Assembly: GCA_027858325.1 (NCBI GenBank)
Contig: JAQICU010000166.1
Location: 1 to 9,074, forward strand
Origin: Candidatus Cloacimonadota bacterium
Lineage (GTDB): Bacteria > Cloacimonadota > Cloacimonadia > Cloacimonadales > TCS61
Direction of reading: 5' to 3'
Length of the DNA stretch: 9,074 bases
This document shows positions 1 to 7,035 of this stretch, piece by piece (within the stretch, counting starts at the first letter, position 1; each line of letters opens with the position of its first letter). The notes beneath the pieces are model-generated. The model saw only the letters and a program-made list of their open reading frames with translations, was not told the origin of the DNA and made no database searches. Both the position numbers and the translations under genes were made by a program.

Positions 1-87
1 AACTATATTCAGATCCCATGCCTATTAATCAATTCAAATCCGAATTTGTTTAATCAAATATTACGTGTCAATTAGAAAAAGTTTAAT

Positions 88-110
88 GGTTGAGTTGTTG
101 AAGTGTTGAA
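88..110. repeat. Short degenerate GTTGA repeat
   Basis: The pentamer GTTGA occurs three times at irregular spacing (starting near 89, 97 and 105), giving a GT-rich patch immediately before CCCCTTT. It is too short and irregular to be called a functional array. Slippage or a remnant of a dispersed intergenic repeat are both possible. Confidence 0.35.
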
Positions 111-175
111 CCCCTTTAATTCCCTCTTCAAAGGAGGACAAAATAAATGTTATTGTAGCATTCTCTTTCAATAAA

Positions 176-198
176 TTCTTTCCCTCCCTTCCCTTTCC
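176..198. repeat. Homopyrimidine mirror repeat
   Basis: Twenty-three consecutive pyrimidines. Within them TTTCCCT (179-185) and TCCCTTT (190-196) are mirror images around a CCCT centre, the arrangement that can form a triplex (H-DNA). The complementary strand carries three GGG runs plus one GG with short A spacers, so a weak G-quadruplex is also conceivable on that side. The sequence pattern is seen directly; any structure or role is inference. Confidence 0.5.
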
Positions 199-244
199 AA
201 AAGCTTTTTATGTTCACTCTATTCTTTTGGAGAGGAACAGCTCT

Positions 245-270
245 GTCAGGGCGTAGCCTTGACGAAGGCT
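245..270 (+). repeat. Hairpin element with two mutually exclusive stems
   Basis: GTCAGGGC (245-252) can pair with GCCTTGAC (256-263) around a GTA loop; the stem is 8 bp with one G-T wobble. Overlapping it, AGCCTT (255-260) pairs perfectly with AAGGCT (265-270) around a GACG loop. The two stems share bases 256-260 and cannot form together. The element sits 20 nt before the terminator. It could be a dispersed palindromic intergenic repeat or part of a leader or attenuator read from the left; copies elsewhere in the genome would favour the repeat. Confidence 0.5.
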
Positions 271-289
271 GAAGGATGAGTCAAATATT

Positions 290-322
290 AAAAAAGGGCG
301 GAATACTCTCCGCCCTTTTTTT
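290..322. terminator. Bidirectional intrinsic terminator
   Basis: GGGCGGA (296-302) pairs perfectly with TCCGCCC (309-315) around a 6-nt loop. The stem is flanked by six A on the left (290-295) and seven T on the right (316-322), so either strand gives a G+C-rich hairpin followed by a U run. On the minus strand it lies 14 nt past the tldE stop and should end the tldD-tldE transcript. On the plus strand it would stop transcription arriving from the left. Confidence 0.9.
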
Positions 323-336
323 ATCGTGTATATTAA

Positions 337-1668
337 TTATCCGCTAATATTTAGTTCTTTAATTAAAATAGAAGAAGCACCATTACTGCTCATATCGAAT
401 TTGAAGTTATCTGCAATTGCTTCTACTCCACTTAACATTTGCAGGAAGTTCCCGCTTACTGTGAACGGTTTTAGAGAATGCTGACGCTTTCCGTTTTCCC
501 ATAAAAAACCTTGAGCCCCTAATGAAAAATCACCGGAAATTGAATTTGCACCTGAGTGCATTCCCTGTAGACTAACGATCTCAATTATCTTATCATGTTT
601 TGTAAATAGATCAGCTTCTTTATATTCACCTGTTTCAATGAGGAAATTTGATGTACTAATTCCTAGAGTTCCTTTGTAGGTGCGAGAGCCATTTCCAGTT
701 GATCTTACACCGTCCTTTTTAGCAGTTATCGTATTATGCAGAAATGATTTTAACACTCCATTTTCAATAAGAATAGTTCTTTCAGTTGGATACCCTTCGT
801 TATCATATGAAGAAGTTGCAAAACCATCAGGATGCAAGTTGTCATCAACTATAGTAACTTTTTCGTTAGCGATCTTTTGTCCGATCTTTCCCTTAAGAAG
901 AGATCTTCCTTCTTGAACTGATTTAGCATTAAAAATACCTGAGAAAGTAGCAAGCATTGTTGCCATCATTTCATTATTAAATACAACAGCATATTTTCCA
1001 GATTCTGCAGGATTACCATTTAGAAGATCTGTACTCTTCTTCACACTTGCTTCTGCCATTTTTTTGGCATCAAATTCTCCGAAATCTCTAGTAATATGGA
1101 ATTCCACTCCCATTCGTTTGTCATCATTTTCTGCTGATAATGCTCCCACAAAAGCATATGCATAATTTTGTATATCTTCTCTATCCAGACCTTTGCTGTT
1201 GGCAACTCTACTATAGCTTTTACCATCACCGAATACTGCGTATGGAACATTGAAAACACGTTTATCAGATTGTTTTGCATATTTTTCCAGATCTTTTGCA
1301 AGCTCTATTTTATTAAGAACATCAACTTTATCCAAAGCTTCTGAGTATACATTTGGGCTGTTCGTGTTTTCAGGATAATTTTCCATGATAATAACATCAT
1401 CTTCTTCGGTATATTTGGCATTTTCAATAGCTTCATCTACAATGCGTTTAAATGTTTCTTCCTCAAATTTTTCTGTATAGGCATATCCAACTTTACCATC
1501 TTTGATAACTCTCACACCAATTCCTTTTGAATCGGAGTAATTGAAGGATTCTACATTTTGTTCATTTATTTTAACAGAAAATGAATTTCCTGATGAGAGC
1601 AGAATTTCTGTCTCGTCTGTTTTATCTTTAGCATAGGCAAATATTGTTTGGAATTCTGATGTATACAT
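337..1668 (-). CDS. tldE: TldE/PmbA-family protease partner subunit
   Basis: This 443-residue protein is the non-catalytic partner of TldD in the TldD/TldE heterodimeric metalloprotease (PmbA in E. coli, about 450 residues), a cytoplasmic enzyme known to mature microcin B17 and degrade the CcdA antitoxin. It has the shared fold landmarks: an N-terminal region with GIGVRVIKDGKVGYAYT (about 49-65), the central sequence NNEMMATMLATFSGIF (231-246) where TldD has its metal-binding helix, and the C-terminal signature HSGANSISGDFSLGAQGF (371-388). The HExxxH motif is absent, as expected for this subunit. The start is supported by a near-perfect Shine-Dalgarno sequence in the 12-nt gap after tldD, so the two are surely co-transcribed. 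Both the operon order and the lost motif separate it from TldD. No RiPP precursor or toxin-antitoxin pair lies nearby, so its natural substrate is unknown. Confidence 0.93.
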   Translation of the reverse strand: MYTSEFQTIFAYAKDKTDETEILLSSGNSFSVKINEQNVESFNYSDSKGIGVRVIKDGKVGYAYTEKFEEETFKRIVDEAIENAKYTEEDDVIIMENYPENTNSPNVYSEALDKVDVLNKIELAKDLEKYAKQSDKRVFNVPYAVFGDGKSYSRVANSKGLDREDIQNYAYAFVGALSAENDDKRMGVEFHITRDFGEFDAKKMAEASVKKSTDLLNGNPAESGKYAVVFNNEMMATMLATFSGIFNAKSVQEGRSLLKGKIGQKIANEKVTIVDDNLHPDGFATSSYDNEGYPTERTILIENGVLKSFLHNTITAKKDGVRSTGNGSRTYKGTLGISTSNFLIETGEYKEADLFTKHDKIIEIVSLQGMHSGANSISGDFSLGAQGFLWENGKRQHSLKPFTVSGNFLQMLSGVEAIADNFKFDMSSNGASSILIKELNISG

Positions 1669-1673
1669 TTCTG

Positions 1674-1682
1674 CTCCTCCTT
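1674..1682 (-). promoter_or_regulatory. Strong ribosome binding site of tldE
   Basis: On the minus strand the tldD stop codon runs directly into AAGGAGGAG, an almost ideal complement of the 16S rRNA 3' end, 5-7 nt before the tldE ATG. The site begins inside the tldD stop codon. It suggests efficient, probably coupled translation that keeps the two subunits in balance. Confidence 0.8.
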
Positions 1683-3063
1683 ATTTTCTTCCACCGACGA
1701 TTATCTCGTCGATCTTTATTGCCGGTTGTCCTACATTTGTTGGGATACTTCCGCTAACAGAGCCGCACATCCCTTGAGCCATTGCCATATTATCAGATAT
1801 CATACTAATTTTCAACAGAGCATCAGCACCGTTCCCGATTAATGTTGCACCGCGAACAGGTTCTGCGATCTTTCCATTTCTTATCATATATCCTTCAGCA
1901 ACTGCGAAGTTAAAATCTCCAGTTCCCGGACTAACAGAACCACCACCCATTTTGGCAGCATAGATCCCTTCATCAATAGAAGCGATCATATCTTCGAACT
2001 TATCATTCCCATTAGCTATATAAGTGTTTCTCATCCTACTTGCCGGAGCAAATCTATAGGATTGTTTTCGTCCGCTTCCGGTTCTTTTATAACCAGTTTT
2101 GAGACTTCCCATTTTATCGACCATATAAGATTTTAAAATACCATTTTCGATGAGAACAGTTTTTTGTGTTTCCATTCCTTCATCATCTATATTCTCACTT
2201 CCCCACTCATTTGGCATTGTTCCGTCGTCAATTGCAGTAAGCCCTTCAAAAGCAATCTTCTCACCCATTTTCCCTGCAAATACTGAAGCACCTTTTGCTA
2301 CTGAAGTTGTTTCTAGAGGATGCCCGCATGCTTCATGAAAAATAACTCCACCAAAGCCGTTATCTATAAGAACCGGAAACTTGCCACTAGGTGCGTAATC
2401 TGCATTGAGCATTGTTACCGCAACTCGCGCAGTTTCTTTTCCAAGTTCTACAGGATCCACTGTTTTAAAGAATTCATAACCTGCAAATCGACCGGGACCT
2501 TCTCCTCCAACCTGCTTTTCTGTTCCGTTGGAAGCAATGGATGACACATAAACTCTTGAATAATTTCTGTTATCTTCTACAAGAAGTCCTTCACTATTGG
2601 CTATCATTACATGCTGGTTCTTTTCTAAAAATCGAATATCAACCTGACTAATCTGATCACTATAGCCATGAGAAGCTTCATTAACCTTGCGAATAAAATC
2701 AATTTTATCCTTTTTTGCTATTGTATTATTAGGAATTTCAATTGGATGTATGTTTTGTATTTCTTTCTTAGTTAGATCAATTGGAGTGATGATTTTACCA
2801 CCATTTACAGCTTTGCTAACTGCGTCTGCTGCATTAAGAAGTGCTTTTTCACTAAGATCATTTGTATAGGCATAGATCGCTGTGTGTCCGTAAAATACTC
2901 TTACACCTGCACCGTAATCATTACCTACAATATTTTGTTTTGTTTTACTATCGTTGAACGTAATTGATGAATTGAATGTACTCTCCAAGAACAAATCAGC
3001 AAAATCAGCACCATTTGAAAGTGCTTTATCTATCACTTTCTCGATGATGTTCTTATTTAACAT
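1681..3063 (-). CDS. tldD: TldD metalloprotease catalytic subunit
   Basis: This 460-residue protein is the catalytic half of the TldD/TldE protease (E. coli TldD is 481 residues). The signature HEACGH (243-248) is the family's HExxxH zinc motif, giving H243 and H247/248-region metal ligands with E244 as catalytic base. C433 in GMCGSVSGSIPTNVGQP (431-447) matches the conserved C-terminal cysteine that is the third zinc ligand. Other typical elements are GAGVRVFYGHTAIYAYT (51-67) and NIDDEGMETQKTVLIENGIL (291-310). In the known enzyme, unfolded peptides thread into a cavity formed with TldE and are cut there. It is the first gene of a minus-strand pair. AGGAGG lies 4 nt before the ATG, and a TTGACA lies about 56 nt upstream. 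All catalytic residues appear intact, so it is probably active. No dedicated substrate gene is visible. Confidence 0.95.
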   Translation of the reverse strand: MLNKNIIEKVIDKALSNGADFADLFLESTFNSSITFNDSKTKQNIVGNDYGAGVRVFYGHTAIYAYTNDLSEKALLNAADAVSKAVNGGKIITPIDLTKKEIQNIHPIEIPNNTIAKKDKIDFIRKVNEASHGYSDQISQVDIRFLEKNQHVMIANSEGLLVEDNRNYSRVYVSSIASNGTEKQVGGEGPGRFAGYEFFKTVDPVELGKETARVAVTMLNADYAPSGKFPVLIDNGFGGVIFHEACGHPLETTSVAKGASVFAGKMGEKIAFEGLTAIDDGTMPNEWGSENIDDEGMETQKTVLIENGILKSYMVDKMGSLKTGYKRTGSGRKQSYRFAPASRMRNTYIANGNDKFEDMIASIDEGIYAAKMGGGSVSPGTGDFNFAVAEGYMIRNGKIAEPVRGATLIGNGADALLKISMISDNMAMAQGMCGSVSGSIPTNVGQPAIKIDEIIVGGRK

Positions 3064-3250
3064 AATGCCTCCTGTATTATTAATTTATTGTAGGTGAAAA
3101 ATTTACTGTTCGCTAATATGTCAAGGGCTTTCAACTTATAATTGATTTAATTTTTGGGATATAACTTCGAATTATCATTTAATTTGACAGATTCGGCTTA
3201 GAGCAAAGATTGACCACTAAATTTAGAGATAATAAAAGGTAATAAAATTT
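3064..3250. promoter_or_regulatory. Divergent intergenic region between tldD and der
   Basis: This 187-nt gap must carry the promoters of both the minus-strand tld operon and the plus-strand der operon. TTGACA occurs once for each direction: 3184-3189 on the plus strand and 3119-3124 on the minus strand. Neither has a good TATAAT at 16-18 nt. A TACAAT on the minus strand (3092-3087) lies 26 nt from its TTGACA, too far for a standard sigma-70 promoter. The start points are therefore not resolved. No clear operator palindrome or riboswitch fold was seen. Confidence 0.5.
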
Positions 3251-4576
3251 ATGAGAAAAAGCATTGTTGCAATAGTCGGCCGACCAAATGTTGGAAAATC
3301 AACTCTATTTAATAGGATTTGCCGTAAGCGTAGTGCTATAGTAGATTTTGAAGAAGGGGTAACCCGAGATCGAAAGTACGAAGAAGCAGAATGGAGTGGT
3401 CAGAACTTTGTAGTGGTTGACACTGGTGGGATAATTCCAAAATCAAATAATAGTATAGATAAAGCTGTAAAATTTCAGGCAGAAGTAGCAATCGAAGAAG
3501 CTGATTTCATCTTGTTCGTTGTTGATACTAAAACCGGTACAACTGCCATTGATATGGAAGTTGCCAAGATATTATCTCTTCACCGTGATAAAGTTATGCT
3601 TGTGGCTAATAAAGTTGATAATGAAAAAGATGAACTCGAGATATATGATTTTTTACAACTTGGATTTGGAGATCCCTTCCCTATTGCTGCAATTCACGGT
3701 AGGAATACAGGTAATTTTTTGGATGAAGTTGTTAAGAACATCGAAACACTCTCATCCAAAGATATTATAGAAGAAGTTGTTATCAAAGTTGCTATTGTTG
3801 GAAAACCAAATGTAGGTAAATCATCGTTAGTTAACCGTTTATCCGGTACAGAAGGGAATATAGTAACTGATATTCCCGGTACAACCCGTGATTCCATCGA
3901 CCTTAATCTGAATTATAAAAACAAAAAATTTACATTTATTGATACAGCCGGATTAAGAAGAAAAAAACGAATTAAATACGGAGTAGAATATTTCAGCACC
4001 ATGCGTACCCTCGAGAGAATTAACCGAGCGGATATCGTGCTGTTGATTTTAGATGCCAATGATGATATCTCAACCCAGGATCAGCGAATTGCGTCTTATG
4101 CAGCCAGAAATTATAAAGAAATAATATTAATAGTTAATAAGTGGGATCTCATCGAAAAAGATAACTCTACTATTGGTAAATATATCGCAAAAATTAAGAC
4201 TGAATTGAAGTTTGTTGAATTCGCACCCGTAATCTTTATTTCAGCACTTACAGGACAGCGTGCACATAAGATATTTGAATTACTGCTTGAAGTAGATGAA
4301 GAGAGTAAAAAACGGATTCCAACAAGCCAACTAAATAGGTTCCTACAAAAAGTTACAGCTAAATTCCCACCCGCACACTCCAGTGGAAAACATTCAATGA
4401 TATATTATTGTTCACAAGTTAGAACTCAACCACCCACATTCGTATTTTTCTGTAATAATGCTAAACTGATAACCACGCACTACAGGCGATATTTAAACAA
4501 TCAACTACGTGATGAATTCAAATTCAGCGGAACTACAATAAAAACAATTTTTAGGAGCAGAGAAAAAGTAGTATGA
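3251..4576 (+). CDS. der: Ribosome biogenesis GTPase Der (EngA)
   Basis: Der is an essential tandem-domain GTPase needed for maturation of the 50S ribosomal subunit. The first G domain shows GRPNVGKST (10-18), a T38 switch threonine, DTGG (57-60), NKVD (120-123) and an IAAIHG G5-type segment (145-150). The second shows GKPNVGKSS (184-192), DTAG (231-234), NKWD (296-299) and SAL (331-333). A KH-like domain fills about 350-441. The 441-residue length is normal for the family. The start is reasonable: MRKSIVAIVGRPNVGKS is a canonical N-terminus, though the ribosome site (AAAGG about 11 nt upstream) is only moderate. It leads the plus-strand operon, and its stop overlaps the plsY start by four bases. 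All nucleotide-binding motifs are intact. Confidence 0.97.
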   Translation: MRKSIVAIVGRPNVGKSTLFNRICRKRSAIVDFEEGVTRDRKYEEAEWSGQNFVVVDTGGIIPKSNNSIDKAVKFQAEVAIEEADFILFVVDTKTGTTAIDMEVAKILSLHRDKVMLVANKVDNEKDELEIYDFLQLGFGDPFPIAAIHGRNTGNFLDEVVKNIETLSSKDIIEEVVIKVAIVGKPNVGKSSLVNRLSGTEGNIVTDIPGTTRDSIDLNLNYKNKKFTFIDTAGLRRKKRIKYGVEYFSTMRTLERINRADIVLLILDANDDISTQDQRIASYAARNYKEIILIVNKWDLIEKDNSTIGKYIAKIKTELKFVEFAPVIFISALTGQRAHKIFELLLEVDEESKKRIPTSQLNRFLQKVTAKFPPAHSSGKHSMIYYCSQVRTQPPTFVFFCNNAKLITTHYRRYLNNQLRDEFKFSGTTIKTIFRSREKVV

Positions 4577-5187
4577 ATATCATAATAACTTTTTTTGTAG
4601 CATATATTCTGGGCAGTATTCCTATAAGTTATATCATGGGTAAACTTATCAAAGGAATTGATATACGTGATTTTGGTAGTGGGAACGTTGGAGCCACAAA
4701 TGCCTTACGTATCCTTGGTACAAAAGTTGGTGTATTCACTCTGATAATGGATATAGGTAAAGGATTCCTGGCTGTGAATATTGCCAGATTAATCATTCAT
4801 CAACCTTCTGATCTTATTTTAATAATTACTGGATTGTTTGCGATTTTGGGTCATATCTTTACTATCTTTCTGAAATTCAAAGGTGGTAAAGGTGTAGCTA
4901 CTTCAGCAGGTGTATTCATAGCACTAGTTCCAATTCCTATGGCAATAGCTTTATTTGTTTTCATCATAACTGTTTGGCTAAGTAAATTTGTCTCTCTTGG
5001 CTCCATTTTAGCAGCTCTTACACTGTTTATTTCTGAATTAGTAATAAATATCAGGAATTCATTTGCTGAGCTGGAAATCCTTATTTTTATAATTATTGTC
5101 GTTTTATTCATTATCATCCGGCACAAATCTAATATTCAGCGTCTGATAAAAGGAAATGAAAATAAAATCAGTTTTAAGAAAAAATAA
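4573..5187 (+). CDS. plsY: Glycerol-3-phosphate acyltransferase PlsY
   Basis: PlsY is a polytopic inner-membrane enzyme that moves the acyl group from acyl-phosphate (made by PlsX) to the 1-position of glycerol-3-phosphate, starting phospholipid synthesis. The 204-residue length is typical. The three conserved cytoplasmic motifs are visible: DFGSGNVGATN (33-43), GHIFTIFLKFKGGKGVATS (93-111, with the glycine-lysine rich core) and the C-terminal RHKSNIQRLIKGNENK (183-198). Hydrophobic segments near 1-22, 50-75, 80-100, 113-135 and 140-180 fit the five-helix topology. The ATG overlaps the der stop as ATGA, which suggests translational coupling. The nearest AGGAG (4553-4557) is about 15 nt upstream, rather far, which also fits reinitiation after der. 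plsX is not in this window. Confidence 0.96.
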   Translation: MNIIITFFVAYILGSIPISYIMGKLIKGIDIRDFGSGNVGATNALRILGTKVGVFTLIMDIGKGFLAVNIARLIIHQPSDLILIITGLFAILGHIFTIFLKFKGGKGVATSAGVFIALVPIPMAIALFVFIITVWLSKFVSLGSILAALTLFISELVINIRNSFAELEILIFIIIVVLFIIIRHKSNIQRLIKGNENKISFKKK

Positions 5188-5200
5188 TTTGGAGCAATAA

Positions 5201-6562
5201 ATGTGCGGAATTATTGGTATTTTTGGAAGTGAAAATGCAGCCAATATGGCAACTTTAGGGCTTTTTGCTGAACAACATCGTGGTCAGGAAAGCTGCGGAA
5301 TGGCAGTGAATAACGGAACAACCATCAAGTTACGTAAAAAAATGGGATTAGTTAAAGATGTTTTCACTCCTGAGAAGATCAAAAATCTGGAAGGCAATAT
5401 TGCTATCGGGCATGTTCGTTATCCAACCCGCGGAGCTTCTGCAGTTTACAATTCCCAACCTCATATTGTCGAAACTCTTTCAGGTCCATCTTATGCATTA
5501 TCGAGCAATGGCGACATCATCAACTACCGTGAGATTAGAACCTTGTTAGAAGGAGAAGGAGTATATTTTGCCAGTGGAAATGATGGAGAACTCATTCTTA
5601 AATATATTGTTTATCATGTTGAACGCGAAAACTATACCGTTACAGATGCAATATTAGAATTGATGAAGAATGTAAAAGGTGCTTATTCTACAGTACTTGC
5701 TACTAAAACCGAAATGTATCTTTTCCGAGATGCTTATGGATTACGACCCATGTGTTATGGTAAAACAAAAGATAGTGCTGTTGTAGTTGCATCAGAAAGT
5801 TGCGCATTGGATATTTTATATATGGATTGGATAAAAGAGGTCAATCCGGCGGAAATAATCGTTGTTAATAATGATGGCATAACCAATATTGAAAACAATC
5901 CGAATGACTTCCGTGTTACAAAGACCAATAAACACTGCATCTTTGAGCTTATCTACTTCTCTCGACCTGATAGCGTGATATTTGAAGAAAATGTATATGA
6001 AGTAAGAGAAAAGATCGGAGCAGTGATTGCTGAGGATGATGATATTGATCCTGATGTAGTTGTACCGGTTCCCGATTCCTCGAACTTTATAGCACTTGGC
6101 TATGCAAAATACAAGAACAAGCCATACGAAATGGGATTGATCCGAAATCATTATGTAGGTAGAACTTTCATAAAACCGGAACAAACAATACGTGATGAAA
6201 GCGTTTATCAAAAATTCAATCCACTACCGAACTTCTTCAAAGGTAAAGTTGTAACGCTTATTGATGATTCCATCGTACGAGGAACCACACTTCGCAAAAT
6301 AACTAAACTTGTCCGTAAAGCAGGCGCAAAAGAGATCCACCTCCGTATTGGTTCACCAGCAGTTAAAAACTCTTGCTATTATGGAATCGACACACCAACA
6401 AGAGAAGAATTAATTGCTAATAATAAATCTGTAGATGAAATCAGGAAATACATCGGTTCTGATTCTCTTATATATCTTTCTATTGAACAATTGGAAAGAG
6501 CTGTAGAAAAACATGAAAATTATTGTTACGCTTGCTTTAATGGGAGTTACCCCGTAAAATGA
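5201..6562 (+). CDS. purF: Amidophosphoribosyltransferase (iron-sulfur type)
   Basis: PurF makes 5-phosphoribosylamine from PRPP and glutamine, the committed step of de novo purine synthesis, in the cytoplasm. The N-terminal Ntn glutaminase domain begins MCGIIGIFG with C2 as nucleophile. It continues with EQHRGQESCG (24-33), HVRYPTRGA (71-79) and SSNGDIINYR (101-110). The C-terminal phosphoribosyltransferase domain has the PRPP loop VTLIDDSIVRGTT (351-363). Cysteines C246, C392, C442 and C445 match the four ligands of the 4Fe-4S cluster in the Bacillus subtilis-type enzyme, so an iron-sulfur form is likely. Unlike the B. subtilis protein there is no propeptide before the catalytic cysteine; only Met must be removed. 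GGAG 6 nt upstream supports this start. The stop overlaps the next gene as ATGA. At 453 residues it is slightly short of B. subtilis PurF but complete. Confidence 0.97.
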   Translation: MCGIIGIFGSENAANMATLGLFAEQHRGQESCGMAVNNGTTIKLRKKMGLVKDVFTPEKIKNLEGNIAIGHVRYPTRGASAVYNSQPHIVETLSGPSYALSSNGDIINYREIRTLLEGEGVYFASGNDGELILKYIVYHVERENYTVTDAILELMKNVKGAYSTVLATKTEMYLFRDAYGLRPMCYGKTKDSAVVVASESCALDILYMDWIKEVNPAEIIVVNNDGITNIENNPNDFRVTKTNKHCIFELIYFSRPDSVIFEENVYEVREKIGAVIAEDDDIDPDVVVPVPDSSNFIALGYAKYKNKPYEMGLIRNHYVGRTFIKPEQTIRDESVYQKFNPLPNFFKGKVVTLIDDSIVRGTTLRKITKLVRKAGAKEIHLRIGSPAVKNSCYYGIDTPTREELIANNKSVDEIRKYIGSDSLIYLSIEQLERAVEKHENYCYACFNGSYPVK

Positions 6563-7032
6563 AACACAAACTAAAAACATGGGATGAGATCACAAAAATT
6601 GTAAAGGAACTCAAGAGCCAGAATAGGAAGATTATTTTTACTAATGGATGTTTCGATATACTCCATTCAGGTCATGTTAAATATTTGGCTGAAGCTGAAG
6701 AATTAGGAGATATTTTAATCCTCGGTTTGAATAGTGATTCCTCTGTAAAAAGACTAAAAGGAAATGACCGCCCAATCAATAATGAAATTGAACGAGCAAC
6801 AGTTTTATCTGCACTTAGTACTGTTTCTTATATTGTTATTTTTGAAGATGATACGCCATACATGTTAATCAATCACATTAAGCCTAATATTCTTGTAAAA
6901 GGTGGTGATTGGAAACCTGAAGAAATAGTCGGTTCCGATATTGTCAGCTCTTATAATGGAGAGGTTAAAAGTCTCTCATTTATTGAGGGAAAATCTACTA
7001 CTGATATAATAAATAAAATGAAAGAGAAATAG
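6559..7032 (+). CDS. rfaE2: Heptose 1-phosphate adenylyltransferase (HldE C-terminal type)
   Basis: This 157-residue nucleotidyltransferase is predicted to join D-glycero-beta-D-manno-heptose 1-phosphate with ATP to give ADP-heptose, a precursor of LPS inner core. It matches the C-terminal domain of E. coli HldE. Motifs seen are TNGCFD (28-33), the HxGH nucleotide-binding motif HSGH (36-39), GLNSDSSVKRLKGNDRP (56-72), VKGGDW (113-118) and the ISTSE-like segment GKSTTDII (144-151). The kinase half of HldE is absent, so a separate kinase (hldA/rfaE1) should exist elsewhere. The ATG overlaps the purF stop as ATGA, with GGGAG about 12 nt upstream inside purF. Other small cytidylyl- or adenylyltransferases (TagD, PanC-like) share HxGH, but the RLKGxxRP and KGGDW segments favour the heptose enzyme. 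Confidence 0.92.
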   Translation: MKHKLKTWDEITKIVKELKSQNRKIIFTNGCFDILHSGHVKYLAEAEELGDILILGLNSDSSVKRLKGNDRPINNEIERATVLSALSTVSYIVIFEDDTPYMLINHIKPNILVKGGDWKPEEIVGSDIVSSYNGEVKSLSFIEGKSTTDIINKMKEK

Positions 7033-7035
7033 ATT

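Larger units (their letters stand above)
1..289. other. Non-coding stretch with no supported gene
   Basis: No reading frame here has both a plausible start and a useful length. Visible structure is limited to a GTTGA-rich patch (88-110), a Shine-Dalgarno-like AAAGGAGG followed by a three-codon frame (131-158), a pure pyrimidine tract (176-198), a 10-bp palindrome AAAAGCTTTT (199-208) and a hairpin element (245-270). It lies beyond the 3' end of the minus-strand tld operon. Whatever lies left of the window may end or begin here, but nothing in the sequence decides that. Confidence 0.6.

Noticed and set aside
35..48. CAAAT/ATTTG inverted repeat
   Set aside because: A 5-bp AT-rich stem is expected by chance in such a sequence.
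175..279. Open stretch on the plus strand ending at TGA 277-279
   Set aside because: It has no ATG or supported alternative start, crosses the pyrimidine tract and hairpin, and its translation looks like nothing known.
3683..3703. Alanine in place of serine in the G5 motif of the first Der GTPase domain
   Set aside because: E. coli Der also has IAASHG at this place, so the change is normal for the family.
5816..6211. 131-residue open frame antisense to purF
   Set aside because: It lies wholly inside a clearly recognised gene, has low-complexity AT-driven composition and no family motif.
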